Position numbers and translations under genes: made by a program. Below, piece after piece: positions 21,289-33,901 of a DNA stretch of 64,000 bases (the first letter of the stretch is position 1; the number at the start of each line of letters is the position of its first letter). This DNA comes from Marasmius tenuissimus. Its lineage: Eukaryota; Basidiomycota; Agaricomycetes; Agaricales; Marasmiaceae. Location: NCBI GenBank assembly GCA_029532415.1, contig JAQOTA010000053.1, positions 62,001-126,000 on the forward strand. The letters are read 5' to 3'. The notes beneath the pieces were generated by a model. It worked only from the letters and a program-made list of their open reading frames with translations, was not told the origin of the DNA and did not search any database.

Positions 21289-23524
21289 ATGGGTTCGATT
21301 CTTCTTGACACTCTCACTTCGTTCTTCAGGCCTCTTTTCTACGGTGCGTCCACATAGTTGAAGTTCCTGGTGGGATTGGGTTGAGCGGTATATTTTGGAC
21401 TTGAACGTGCAGGATGTCTGCTGGAAATATGGTACGTGTCCGATAGCTGCCATTGTTCTTTGTGCTCACGTAGCCCTTTTCCTCTAGTCTATTCGGAGTG
21501 TGCCTCTCTCAAACGTGGACCTACGTGCGCCATAATGAAGATGATTGGCCTCTGAGAGCGGTGGTGAGTTTGAATTATCCGCCCGGCATTCCGTTTGACC
21601 CTTTTTCTTCAGGTTGGCTTCTTATTGTACGCACAGACATCCCCGGTCCATACCGTCTTCATTGCCGAGCGAATCTCATCCTCTCCTGTTGTCCAGTCTC
21701 CTGGTTTTTGGCTGTACAATACTAGACATTATGGTTCTTAATTACTACCTGGTGCGGTTTTGAGACCTCAACCGCCTATTATCGACAGCTGACACGACGA
21801 ATCTCTCTAGCTCGAGAACTTCGGGAACTTTCTCGGAGTATTTCACGTCGCACCGTGAGTGGGCAGCGCTTCGGGGAGAATCATTTCATCGAGAAGCTAA
21901 TATGAGGTCAGAGAAATCACGACTTTTACCTTGTTAGGGATCATCATCACTGTTGTGTAAGAACCTATTGCCTTCGCACCCATCCAGCAGCTCTCAACTT
22001 CTTTCTCGATCTCAAGCTGCGATATCTCCTTCGCGTCCCGGATTTGGCGATGTAAGCCCATCTCGTATATTTCTATATCACCAAGTATTCTCACCCACAC
22101 TCGCACCGTTCCTAGTGCGTCGCACGCACTGGGGCTATGTTGCATTTATCGTGAGCCTCTTTCATCGTGTGGATTTCGTTCACTAATGCTCAGCGGTAAC
22201 TCGCCACTCAGGTCATGACAGCAATCGGCTCGCTGGGTGCGTAGGCTCGCTCTCTTATGGGATCTCGTGATAACTGATAACAGATTCACAAAGCTACTGG
22301 CATAGGTGAGGGCAGCCCTTGCTTCTAGTCGTTTTTGAGTCTTCATGCCCCGTATTTCCAGTCCTGGTTCAGGGAATATACAGAGTTCCGACGGTTGAAT
22401 CCCTCGGCAATCGCGAGCACATGGTACCAATCACATCCGCATAACAAACATCTGACATTCACGTTCCAATATCTAGCTCGAAGTCAGCTTCATCAACTTG
22501 TTTGCCGCCTTTTCCCAATGCGTTTCGACTTACTGCCTCTGGCACTCCTTCAGATCCCATATCAACGAAGCCCCAGAGTAGGCCCATACTTCCTTCCATC
22601 GTCATTCTTTACTGAAAATTTTCCGAAGTGCACCTCAGTCGCTTTTCGAAAGGCTCAGTGCGCACGTCTTGAGCAGAGGCGTAGTGCTCACGGTGATTCA
22701 TTTTATCCTTGCAGTTCTCTATCTCGTTCGTCCTGATCGGTTGTGGTGGTTTGTGCCCTCTTTTGACTCGAAGATTCTTTAATCACAACTGACTCCGAAC
22801 AGGACCCCATTCCACCATGTAATCCCTCCGCTGTATTATATGAGCACTGGTGAGTACTCTTTTAATAAAGGTCATTTCTTCCGACTGACCTTGCTTTAGT
22901 TGCTACGTGAGCATCAACAGCCCACATTCTTCTCTAATGTCTATGCTCAACAGTCGTCCACAGTCTCAACATTAGAAATACTCCTGCGACACAAGACGAC
23001 GAGCTCGACTCCTCAAGTCCAATCGGCATCTCAAGTTCTGCTAGGCGACCCCAACTAATATCTCGTGCGCGGAATTCGACCTCCACGGCTTTGCGAGCCA
23101 TGAGCCCAGTTGGCCGATTCTCAGTCTCCACGGCGGCCAGACCTAGACCGTTCTTGGAGCTTCATCCGATGAATATGCATCCAGTAGAGAAGATCGGATT
23201 CGTGCCGGACTCTCGACCGAAAGTTGGCACGATGGGGGAGATTCCGAGTCTTGATCATCGATCTAGCTGCCTTTCTACCGCGAGCTCCGAAGTAGAGGAA
23301 ACCAAGGTATGTAATTCTCTCTCTGCATAACGTACCCGCAACCTGGCGTTGATGACATTACCTAGGCTACTGCGTCTAGTAGTTCCCGTCCGAGCACCCG
23401 AGACAGGCATTCGTTGGTAAGCATATGTATCTTGAGATCGTGATGTACGCCCTCGCTCACGGCGTGTGCAACGCAGCCGCCTCGAAAATTACCCACTATT
23501 CCTGTAACACCCTCATCAGGATGA
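21289..23524 (+). CDS. DUF6534-like seven-transmembrane protein, 18 exons
   Basis: Predicted 386-residue integral membrane protein. Exons: 21289-21343, 21413-21431, 21488-21563, 21613-21626, 21697-21751, 21811-21854, 21912-21956, 22017-22051, 22116-22150, 22212-22236, 22284-22305, 22373-22423, 22488-22577, 22653-22748, 22803-22849, 22954-23306, 23366-23416 and 23477-23524. The N terminus (MGSILLDTLTSFFRPLFYGC) and the first helix with LFGVCLSQTWTYV are typical. Further family-like features are LDIMVLNYYLLENFGN, SFASRIW after helix 4, NPSAIASTCFINLF, and ERLSAHVLSRGVV...LAVLYLVRPDRLW before the last helix. The cytosolic tail of ~140 residues is Ser/Pro-rich. The function of the family is unknown. 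Each exon was chosen because only that junction kept the frame; several very short exons (14-25 bp) make errors likely in places. Similar overall plan to the 7-TM gene at 12398 but a different family. Confidence 0.72.
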
Positions 23525-23745
23525 TACTGTATTTATGACCCGGTTTCGGGCTGTCAATGACATACGTTTCACTTTCTATTATGTTAGTATAATGATCAGT
23601 ACCTACTCAGAGTCAGGAAGGATCCGAGTCCGAGTTCGAGCCTGAAATGATCCAGTGGTGTTTCATTCAGAAAACGAGAAAAATGCGAGTCACGTGGGTA
23701 TCGGTACTTTGAACAATGGCCATAGGCATCTCATAATAATACAGG

Positions 23746-25002
23746 TCATGGACGAATTCCCGTTCTCCCCATTCGTACATCTTTTTCCGAGATGGAGGGC
23801 CAGTAAAACGAGTCTCCCTCCCGGCATTTATACACTTGACCCTCAATCTCAATTTCTGGGGCTTTCGATCGGTGAAGAGAGTACTCGTAACTGAGAACTC
23901 GTTTCGCCAACAATCTAGCCGTGTACGGCTTGTGTTCCTCTTCCCATGGACCTCTCCAGCGCCTGCTGTTAGCCGTTGACAGCGATAGGGATGAAAGGTG
24001 GAGCATGCGATGGGTCAGGGATAATGCCAGTGCCTGCCACAAGTTGTTTTAGACTACGAGAAGGTGAGGTATGTGGCTAAGGCGTACCAAAATATCATCC
24101 TCCTCCGACTTAATCGTCCCCAACTCCTCGGAGTTGATGCTCACGCACAACCTCCTCAAGTTGTCGTATTCTACAAAAGCATTGACGTTGTGTCTTCCGA
24201 GACACCAAGGACCTTCATCCGCGGCCGTAATTGTCAAGGATTTCAGTGTTTTCGCGTGGTTCATCAACGCGGATCCGATGAAGTCCTCGGTCAACTCGTA
24301 GTCTCCTTCTAAGGACGAGTAAGCCCGGCGAACTTTTAAGTCCTCAAGTCCGGCATACGAGGCAAGGTAATCGGCAAAGGGGCGTTCGATTCTCGTGCAG
24401 ATGTCGAGTTTCCTGAGGTATATGTGGTTCCTCTGGAGGCAAGGCCAGACGAAAGCAGTTGAAAGAGAGTCAGATCCCGCCAATATCCTGGCGCGAAGAG
24501 GTGATGGTAAAGCACAAAGTAGAAGAGAGAAACTGAGCAGAGAGAAAGGCGAACTCACTGAAAAGAAACCAATTTATGCAACATTCCACCGCCCAATGCC
24601 TCTGACAGCCCTACTCGGAATTTCTCCTGGACCTTTTCCGACTTCTCATGGTCATGACAATGCAAATGGCTCGCCCATAGCCTATCAAAACAGCGGATGG
24701 TGATATTTTGAATGTGTGGAGTGATGCGACTTCGGTGGTGTCTCAGGTCGGTTAATAAATCGAAACTCCTGCCAAGTTTCCTCTGGTCTGAGTCGAATAT
24801 AACGCTGCGAAATAAATAGGGCTCGACGAGGGTGCTCAATGTCCTGTTGACACTTCTCAGAGATCTGAGGCTGTCTGTCTTGCTTCCCTAGATGCCCATG
24901 TTTAAATTGGGAAGACACAAATTATTTAGACGCGTTCATACGTACCTCAGCGGCTTCAATTATCATGAGTAGAAGCTCGATAGGAAGGCCTGTGAGAGAC
25001 AT
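23746..25002 (-). CDS. F-box protein
   Basis: Four exons: 25002-24946, 24887-24559, 24430-24088 and 24033-23746, giving 338 residues. The N terminus, MSLTGLPIELLLMIIEAAE followed by SLRSLRSVNRTLSTLVEPYL, is an F-box as found in the large Agaricomycete families; it would bind Skp1 and recruit a target to an SCF ubiquitin ligase. The body shows leucine-rich-repeat-like spacing (LRKLDICTRIERP, LEDLKVRRAYSSLE, LKSLTITAADEGPW, LRRLCVSINSEELG). The final exon (ALALSLTHRMLHLSSLSL...) adds about 95 residues. Introns 1-3 are GT-AG; the exon 2/3 and 3/4 acceptors were chosen by frame. The target is unknown. Confidence 0.75.
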
Positions 25003-26094
25003 TATTCTCACTGTATGCTGTTCGTTGTGCTGAGGGGTAATCAAAAGAGATAGGATATGGGAAGTTCAAAAGACAATACCCATTTATAAAGTCATCGATG
25101 ACTCGAGGACGAAGAAACTCAACTCACCGCGTTCATTGCCTCTTTTAAGCCTCGGAAGACATTGAATAGGATACGTCCTCGGGAAATTGGGAATCAGAGT
25201 CGTAGCAATTGAATTGGTACCCTCCGATAAGAAGGCGGTGCAAGAAGGCTATTCACGCACGGAAGTCCTGGTCATTCTGACTTCGTAGTGTCTGTATCGT
25301 GTCACAGAATAGGAAATACAAGCGAAATATGTATACGGAATAGAATCTCAAGGCGTCCACCAAAGTTCACTCTTGTGCCAAGCTGAGCCTGTGCAGTATC
25401 GCAGCTCACCGAAAGGTTTTTTCAACGGCTTTGGGGCTCCCGGAAGGGGTTTGGCGGTCTTGATCGTCGAGAAGGAGAGGCAATTTAACCGTGGAGCTGC
25501 CAGTATCCGATTATCGTGAATATGGGGAAAGTCGACGCTGCAGTTTCACAAACGGCGCGGTAAGGACATTCCTCGGTCGGCCGTCGTAGCTAAAAAATCG
25601 CGATCGACTCGGCTGTATGCGTTCCTTGGAGTCCCACGCCACAAACGCGCTTCGGTGCCCCTCGCGACTGCCAGTGTAAGGGTGTCCTGACAAGTCTTCT
25701 CGATGAAGATTCCAGAAAGCCGACATCAACTTATTATTGCTCTTCTGCTAGAAACAGGTACAATTCACAGAGACGGAAAGGTCTGCTGATATCTATCTCG
25801 ATGGTAGACGGAAGCTGGTAGCGGACGCAGAAAACACAACGGCACCCAGTCGATTATAGGATGACACCATTTTGACTAGAAGACACCAGTATTCCAAGAG
25901 TGTTGAAAAATGAATACTCAAAGGAGGTTGAAGAGCATACGGGGCGACGTTCCTGGGCTCGTGTCTCCTTCATGATTTAGGTCGTCGTAATCAATGTACA
26001 ATCCTTCATGCAGGTATCAGCATACAATGCTAGGTTTGAATCTCATCTGTCATGTGGGAGGGAGCCTCCTCCATAGACACGAGTCCGACCCGAG
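25003..26094. other. Intergenic, nothing recognised
   Basis: Only short frames on both strands without domains or splice support. Marks the boundary between the gene-dense left part and the peptidase cluster. Confidence 0.35.
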
Positions 26095-27130
26095 CTACGT
26101 AGCGCTATATGGGAGCCTATCTGTTTTCAGATGTACTTGGTGCTGCCACCCTTCTAGTTTACGCAAGTCGCTCTCATATCCATTGCCCGATTTGGCGGAG
26201 GCCGGTTTTACGATAATGGGGCCTGGATCAGCTTTCCACTCTTCCATCCATTTTTGCATGTAACCCAACGCTTCGCTGATTGCGACTCCGATTGTGGGAT
26301 CAAGAATCCCATATTCCATTATCATATCAGCGCAATGAGTACCTCCCGCCGCAACAATGATGGACATTCGTTCAGTGCTCGTTCGGTTGAGGGACTTCGC
26401 TCCAAGCGTTGCCTCTCTCCACGGATCGCCTGAACGGAAGGGGGTCAGCAAAAAAACAAATGACAGACGGATGGGAAAGTTGAGGATAGCTTACGGCTGC
26501 CTACGACAGACACCATCCGATCCACTGAAACATTCCATCCCCCATAAGCCGCTATAGTCTTCCCCAGGCCCCTTTCTCCGTGTGAAGTAACGCCTGGAAA
26601 ATTGAAATTGCACATTTTCTAGTCTTGCATGTTCAAATAGTTACAACTTAAAGGGGTTTGGGAAACTTACTTCTCTGAATTCAGTGGTATGGTACCGGCT
26701 GATCAAACGAGGGGCTCTCTCGTCGGCAGGGGCTCCCACCTGATGGCATCCAAGTTCGTTGCACCTATAGGTGACCAGGCAGTCATTCAGCACAACTTTT
26801 AACACAACCACGAGAGACGAAACGTTTCACTTACACCGACCACGACCACGAGCGATACTCATCGTCAACGAAGATACTTGGATCAACGGTTATGTCCGTA
26901 GCATTGGCGGGCGGAGTGTTCAAGCACTCATAGAAATACGTAGACGGTCAATAATCAAATCAGACACGCATGAACGAAAGGCGGGAATACTCACTCGATG
27001 CTCCACTGACCCCTACATTGTCTCCAAAGGAATATTTCTTTGAAATATCTTCCTCACGCGGCCAGCGCCTTCCTGTCCACGCAACGAGTAGTCTCGCTGG
27101 CATCAAGAGCGCTCATTGCTGTGGTTCATG
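26095..27130 (-). pseudogene. 5'-truncated S28 serine peptidase pseudogene
   Basis: Matches the C-terminal half of the complete S28 genes to the right, in the same exon order. Blocks are YFKEIFLWRQCRGQWSI (near 27000), LNTPPANATDITVD (26900), CNELGCHQVGAPADE (26740), AAYGGWNVSVDRMVSVVG (26540) and DPWREATLGAKSLNRTSTE to GGTHCADM (26430-26330), ending at 26095. The catalytic Asp and His motifs are present, but the whole N-terminal half with signal peptide, propeptide and catalytic serine is missing. A TGA at 27056-27054 stands where the other copies have a Trp codon (ASWGSYF). The segment upstream to about 27130 retains a degraded trace of the ALEVD-x-x-ET region. The C terminus (GWQHQVHLKTDRLPYSAT) differs from all other copies. 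Confidence 0.85.
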
Positions 27131-28707
27131 CGGAACATATTAGATCTGAGTATCAATACAGCTGTATTGATTTCCATAGTCTGCATGAACGAGAACCAGA
27201 TAGTATTGCCGAGACGGGCCGAAGGGAAAAATCGAAGGACTAGGTGTTGATGATCGTGATTCTTGACTCAACTGGCGCTCGATGAAGAAATATACAAGCA
27301 ACCTAAGCTGGCCAAAGTCAGCATAAAAAGGTAGAAAGAAGCTCGTGTTCGTAGAAATCCTTATGAAAGCAATCCCACGACAAGGCGACACCGAAAGGCC
27401 CCAAACTGCGAAGTCGGAGGGCCCTCGGAAGGATGAATTCGGAAGAACGTGGATGCACTGAACGCGCGAGAAATTGAACCCTTGGTAACCTCTCGGACTG
27501 GGTGTTGAGGATCGATGTAAACGAGAGTCGAGGTTATGACTATTCTCGTGCCTGTCCGGTTACAGTGAAAGGCTTAGGTTCCTGTCGTAGGATGGCAATT
27601 GTAGTCGGTGTCTCGCTACTAGATAGCACCCTCAATGTCTATGATTGACATATCATTTGCTGAGCCAACGCCAGTCAGGTAGAAGGCAACGGATTAAGCG
27701 AGTTATCGGGCTGGTGTGGGAGAGAGGTTGGTGTTTTCTCCTGTGATCAAAAATATGTAAAGTACGTCAGTCGGTGCTCTCATCCGAGCCGACAAGGAAA
27801 CGCACCGCGCAGTCCTAACCCAATTCACAACCTCCAGCTTACGTATTCCTCGACTATGATTATCTCTTACGTCCATTCCCGCTTATTTGCAACCTATAAC
27901 TCAACAAACAGAGCGTGACATCAATGTTGAAATAGTACCGACGCTGGGCTGAAGAGATACTCGATATCTTGAAGATTTCTGACGCGACATAGAAGCGGCT
28001 GGAGATGAGAAAGAGATCCTGAAAATCTAGTAAATGTAAGACCTCGTTGAGAGGCTGAGCAGTTGAATTTGCGGAAGGATATAGGTAACAGCCCAGAGGT
28101 AGGCGCGTTGGAAGTTGGTCGTGGTGGAAGAAGGATACAAGCGCCCAATTGGCGCCAGCGAGTAAAGGAAATACGCTGAGGTAATCCGCCCTCAGCCTTA
28201 TCGTCTAACCTCCACATCGAGAACAACATTGTATTGTCTGTCATTTACGACGTTCGACTGCAGCTTACCCAGAAGCCTAGAATTCTTCGCATATTCTGAC
28301 TGAATTAGGGAATTTGGGCGCCCTCTGATCATGGTGTGACTCCTCGCTTTGCTGTTATCACCGTTATTCCGAGTCTCTGACCCCAAGTTCAGGATCGCGG
28401 AGTGTTGATTGTGGGAATATGCCAGTTGCGGGCAGGTGCGACCTTTGACTTTGACTCATATATGCCTCTAACACGTTAGTATGCCCCCTGGATCATCAAT
28501 GTCTTTACACGCATCTAGTATTCACAGGCAGGTCATGTACATCGACCATACACCCAGTATCTTTGGTGATTCAACCGTGAGGAAATCGAGTGCCAGCATT
28601 AAAAAACTCTGCGTGAATATACAAGCACACGCATGTAAGATAATCTTCAATAAGCCCAGAGCCCAAATCCTCGGGGTCATAGACATTGGAAACTCGTGGT
28701 GTGTTCG
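27131..28707. other. Intergenic between S28 pseudogene and S28 copy B
   Basis: No gene that I can support. Holds one copy of a dispersed segment, listed separately (27921-28270), which has a relative near 35.4 kb. Confidence 0.35.
27921..28270. repeat. Diverged repeat, copy 1 (relative at 35400-35580)
   Basis: The segment around 28120-28260 shares clear base-level similarity with 35400-35560. Shared words are CAAGCGCCCAATT-GCGCCAGCG, AAAGGAAA, ACGCTGAG-TAATCCG and TTACGACGTTC/TTCACGACGTTC. In translation, one minus-strand frame reads GADYLSVFPLLAGANWAL-like hydrophobic sequence, so this may be a remnant of a gene for a membrane protein. The two copies flank the two minus-strand S28 genes. 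Confidence 0.55.
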
Positions 28708-31006
28708 TTATAAACAACCAAACATGATCCAGCTCGCCGCGGAGACTGCCAGTGAGCTTACCATTCGGTGCGGCCACTCTTTCGTATTATGTAATTCCCC
28801 TTGCCCATTGCCTTGAGGTTTGGCTGATTGGTCGGAATTGTTTCCAGGACTCGGACCGGGTTTCCACTCTTCCATCCATTTCTGCATATACCCTAAACCC
28901 TCGCTGGTTGCAATTCCGATCGTTGGCTCAATCATCCCATAGGCCATATGGATATCAGCACAATGTGTGCCTCCCTCCGCAAAGATTATTGGAGTCCGTT
29001 CCGTACTCGCTCGGTTGAGAGAGCTCGCTCCAAGCGTGGCCTCCCTCCACGGATCGCCTAGAATAAGGGGGTTAGAAATTGGGGTTTTGAAAAGTCATTT
29101 ATGACTTACGACGACCTACGATCGACACCACTCGATCTAGATTAGCATTCCACCCTCCGTATGTTTGAATGGTCCTTTCCACGCCTTTGACGCCGTCTGT
29201 AGGAGCATCTGGATATTCGAGTTTGCAATATTTCTAAGGTTTTGTGAGCTTTGACATGGGTCGAAGTAATTTGACAGGCTTACGCTTATGTAGTCGGGAG
29301 TGTGATACTTGCTGACGAGACGTGGAGTCTTCTCGTCGGCAGGGGCTCCTACTTGATGCCACCCGACTTCGTTGCATCTAATGGTGTTCGTGCAACCATT
29401 TAGCGCGATGATTCAGGATCGCAGGACAAAATGTATCACTACGCACACAAACCAGAGCCACGATCGGGTCTCATTGTCGACAGTCGTATCAATAGATCCG
29501 AGATTTACAGTAGCATTGATGGATTCAGTGTTCAAACATTGTCTAAGTGAAACCGGTCAGCGGACAATTGATAAACCAACAATTTACGGAGACCAATTGG
29601 GAACACTTACCCAATGTTAAAACCTCTGCAATACCTCGGAAGATAGGTAGTCCTGTAGTAGCCACCCCATGCGTCGAGGGCTTTATCTAGCCCCCAACCT
29701 CCTTCCGGAGCACTTTGGCCCCTCTCGTCAACTTCTAATGCGTCGCAAAACTCTCCGAACTCGGTTCTTGGTCCAGCGTCCGGCGTGATTTCTTGCCATC
29801 CATAAAGGGGGGTAGCCACTGTGGACCATTATCAAGGTGAATGTATCGGACAGTCAAAGTTTGGCGACGTACGATTCGCAACAAAATCGTCGATATTTGT
29901 GACGTTCGCCATTCCAAAGTTGGCCTTCAGCCTCTGAATTTCGGTGTTGCTATTCGAATCTATCGTTTTATCGACGTGAGATATAACGGCTTCGACGTCC
30001 GCAGAGCAGTTCTTGGGCATGTATTCCCGTATGGGCTCGTAATATCGCCAGAAGTTGCTAAATAGCTATCAGTAAAGCTTAAGGACGGAGAAAGAACCTC
30101 AGCTCTCACTATATAGGCTGAACCGGGGCAGAGGACGACCAGCCCGCGTGAAACACTCCGGGTTTTCTGTCAGTATCAATAACTATACATTAGAATCCTA
30201 TAACAAGTCGCGAGATGGGATTCACGTACTTATACATCGTCCACGCCGTCAACGCGCCCATGTAACTGCATCCCGTAAGAAGCCACGGCGCCATACCTGG
30301 TGCGATCTCGCCTCCATTCTCCATCGGCAACTTGACGTTCTTCGCGAAATACTCGAGATCTTCTACTGCCTGTTCAATTGTATGATACTTTGCCAGTGTT
30401 GACCCCTTGAGGTCGTCAATGGGATTCGAGAGTCCGTAGAACCGGTGCTCGAGTAGAACTGTGGTCCCGTTGAGCATTTGTGCCATGTATCCAGTTACAC
30501 TTCTGTTTGTTAGAGCATTGGTGTGAAGTTCCGCATTGGTTTCTCCCGGTGAGTATAAGACTATCGGTCCGCCTGAGAGAGAAACAGGGTTCGTAAGATG
30601 ACACAGCATCTACTTATTGATTTGATTGGACAGGAGCTACCTGACTCGTAAAATTCGGCAGTATGCCAATATCTTTGCTTGAACGTGCCAAGGGTGGGGT
30701 TGCTGTGGTCGATCTGGCCGGTTGTCAGGATTGAACGCCAAGTTGAGATTCGCAGAATGACTTCACCAACTGATCAAAGTGATATACAGTATCTGGATTG
30801 AGTTATTAGTAAAATGTTGCCAGACGAGTAGAGGGGCACGCACTATAGGGAGGAATCTCTTTGCCAGTCGAACGTTTAAATACTCTATCGGGCGGCGCCT
30901 TCCGACCTGTCGGCGGCTTGGGTAGAGGCACGGAAAGTTCCGTTATAGCGTGACAAAAAGAGAACCGAAGTAGAACGAGGATGGTGAGGAGGGCGATGCG
31001 GCCCAT
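28708..31006 (-). CDS. S28 serine peptidase, copy B
   Basis: Secreted proline-specific peptidase of MEROPS family S28 (relatives: Pro-X carboxypeptidase, fungal acid prolyl endopeptidase). The ATG at 31006 (MGRIALLTILVLL) was preferred over an upstream non-ATG frame start because all copies begin MGR. Signal peptide about 1-25; propeptide to a dibasic site in DRVFKRSTGKEIPPY; then HFDQL, QRYWHTAEFYE, GGPIVLYSPGE, LLEHRFYGLSNP and the nucleophile motif TGCSYMGALTAW. The Asp motif is GDPWREATLGA and the His motif EGGTHCAD. About ten short introns sit where they do in the other copies. The C terminus ends in a hydrophobic tail (VSSLAVSAASWIMFGCL), shared only with copy C; it could be a membrane or GPI-type anchor. 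All three catalytic residues are present, so it is probably active. Confidence 0.88.
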
Positions 31007-31555
31007 AGCGCGGAGGAGGGGGAAAATCAAAACTTGAACATCATCATTTTATAGGCGGGCGACGCGCCTTCCCGGCCAGGGACCGAGGCTATTCATCTGT
31101 AATACAAAACCGGAAGTTGGTTGGCAGGGCCACGAGGAATACAATACAAACCACTCAATTGGACAAAATGGGTATACCCAGTCCATTGTACGATGAGCGC
31201 TCGCGGCGAAAGTGACAGGTGGATAAAATTCTCCCAGTATGTCAGAAATTGCGGATAGGATCGAAAGCCATGTTCTGGATATGGGATTGAGGATGTTGCA
31301 GCTGATGAGGCACCAGTACTGACCATGATGGTGGTGTAGCCTTCCAAAAAAAGGTATCGAAGGTTCGCGAAATGCCGAAGGATTCACAGCGAAACTGGGA
31401 CACACTGTCTTTTACTTTGATGACTTCGCCGCCACTTTTTTAAACCTTGCAAATGTCCCCGAGTAAGTCCTTTCCCCCAATCATTTGATATGAATAGCTC
31501 GGCTCAAAGACTAAAACAGAGCAAACGTGCTCAGGAGGAAATCCGACCTTGTTAC
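31007..31555. other. Intergenic between S28 copies B and C
   Basis: About 550 bp holding the promoter of copy B and the 3' end of copy C. Frames here (31049-31405 minus) have no recognised domain. Confidence 0.4.
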
Positions 31556-33901
31556 TTAGAGGCATTCTCCGAGCATAATCCAACTTGCCACGGAGGTTCC
31601 AAGATACAATGCTACTCGATACTGCCATCCTTTTAGAAGATGCAAACCGCCGTCGTATCCATTGGTTGATTTGGCAGGATCGGATCCCTTCAAATCCTTG
31701 TTGCTCGGATCCGGATCAGGTTCCCACTCTTCTATCCATTTTTGCATGTACCCCAGCCCTTCGCTGACTGCGACCCCGATAGTGGAGTCAAGCATTCCAT
31801 AGTCCATAATCATATCAGCGCAATGGGTACCCCCCGCTGCAAAAACGGTAGGCATCCGTTCGGTGCTCGTTCTATTGAGAGAACTGGCTCCGAGCGTGGC
31901 TTCTCTCCATGGGTCACCTGCATTGGGAGTCAGATGAAACCGGGAGGCCAGGGAGTTGCCAATAACTTACGACCGCCTACGACCGACACCATGCGATCCA
32001 CCGTAACATTCCAACCCCCATAGGTCGCAATAGTCCTATCTAGGGCCTTTTCACCACCTGTAGGAGCGTCTGGAAATTGGAGTTTGCAAAATTTCTAGGA
32101 TTGCGTGAGTTCAACTGCTGCTTTAGAGCCCTTTGGAGAGCTTTCAAAGACTTACGCTCATGTATTCAGTTGTGTGGTACCGGCTAACCAAACGAGGGGT
32201 TTTTTCGCCGGCGGGGGCTCCTACTTGATGCCACCCGACTTCGTTGCACCTAGAGACGACCGTACAAACCAGTGAGCACAGCTTTTCATTAACGTAAGGC
32301 GAGAAATTTCACCCACACAAACCACATCCATGACTGACTTGCATTGTCAATGGTTGTATTGATGCTCCCGAGATCCACAGTAGCGTTAGCGGGTTGAGTG
32401 TTCAAACATTCTCTGAGAAATGTGGATTCCCAATCATCAAGCCAGAGATACATGAGCAGAAGGAAAGGCTCAAGCGACGGAAAACTCACGCGATGCTCCG
32501 CTGACCTCTGCAGCGCCTCTGAAGAAATGTTTCCGTAAAATAGCTACCCCACGAGGCCAACGCTTTTTCGACCCCCCAACCTTGTTCCGGGGCGTGTTGG
32601 CCGGTCTCATCGACCTCCAATGCATCGCAAAACTCTCCAAACTCGGTCATTGGCCCAGAATCCGGAGTGATATCTTGCCATTTATAGAAGGGGGTAGTTA
32701 CTATAAATCCACTGTGAGGATAAGATGGATAGGAATGTAGTACAGGATACGGCATACGTGTAGCAGCAAAGTCATCAATGTTCGTGACGTTTGACATCCC
32801 AAAGTTGGCTTTCAATTCCTGGATCTCGATCGCGTCATTCGAGTCTATCGTTTTATCGACGAGAGCTATAACGGCTTCGACGTCTGCGGAACAATTCTTG
32901 GGCATGTGTTCGCGTATAGGCTCGTAGTATCGCCAGAAGTTACTAGATAGTAAAGGTGGGTAAGTTCCAAAACCAATGAAAAATTCAGATCTCACTAGAT
33001 AGGCTGAACTGGGCCAGAAGAAGACCATCCCGCGTGAAACAGCCCAGGTTTCCTGTGGGTGTCATACATCAAATCAGCGCTCCTTGCAAGACGAACGGTC
33101 GCCAGAATACGTACTTGTACATCGTCCAAGCCGTCAACGCACCTGGGTAGCTGCCACCTGTAAGGATCCATGGTGCCTTACCCGGTGCGACTTCCCCTCC
33201 AGAGTCCATCGGCAATTTGACGTTCCCCGCAAAATACTCCAAATCTCCAACCGCCTGGTCGATTGTGTGATACTTGGCGAGTGTTGTGCCCTTGAGATCT
33301 TCGACAGGGTTTGAGAGTCCAAAGAAACGGTGTTCGAGTATGACTGTGGCTCCGTTGAATATTTGCGCCATGTATCCCGTTATAGTTTGGTTCGTCAGAT
33401 AAAATGTGTAACGTTCTGCGTTGTTTTCTCCAGGGGTGTTTAAGATTATGGGCCCCGCTGAGAGAGCAGGGTTAGTATTAGTCCATATGCAATTAGAGCT
33501 AAACTACCTGGCTCGTAGAACTCGGCAGTATGCCAGTAACGTTGCTTAAACGTCCCGAGAGAGGGATCATTGTGATCGACCTGGAGGAATGCGAGTTCAG
33601 AAGCCGGGCTCCTCAAGTGTATTCAGACTTGCAGAAACGGCTTTACCAGCTGATCAAAGTAATACACTGTATCTGGATGGAACAAAAAATGAGCCAGGTG
33701 TCTGCATGAATGAAGAAACAGAGACGACGAACTATAAGGAGGAATCTCTTCGCCAGTCGAACGTTTGAACACCCGTCCGGGTGGCGCCTTCCGACCTGTC
33801 GGAGGTGCGGGTCGGGGTAAGAAATGCTCTCCATTCGCGCCAGCGCAACATGAAAAAAACAGGACCAAGGCGAAAACCGTAAGGAAGGGAATGCGACCCA
33901 T
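31556..33901 (-). CDS. S28 serine peptidase, copy C
   Basis: Complete copy, ATG at 33901 (MGRIPFLTVFALVLFFSCC). Signal peptide, then propeptide ending in GRVFKRSTGEEIPPY. The nucleophile motif is TGGSYPGALTAW, closer to the canonical GGSYGG of family S28 than the GCSYMG of copies B, D, E and F. The middle part reads FWRYYEPIREHMPKNCSADV and TPFYKWQDITPDSGPMTEFG. The Asp motif is GDPWREATLGASSLNRTST and the His motif AAGGTHCADM. The region after the catalytic His carries an acidic linker (EWEPDPDPSNKD) and ends in a hydrophobic tail (ALYLGTSVASWIMLGECL) like that of copy B. B and C are head-to-tail on the minus strand, so they probably arose by tandem duplication. Expected to be secreted or surface-bound and active in acid protein breakdown; substrate preference is inferred from the family. 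Confidence 0.88.
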
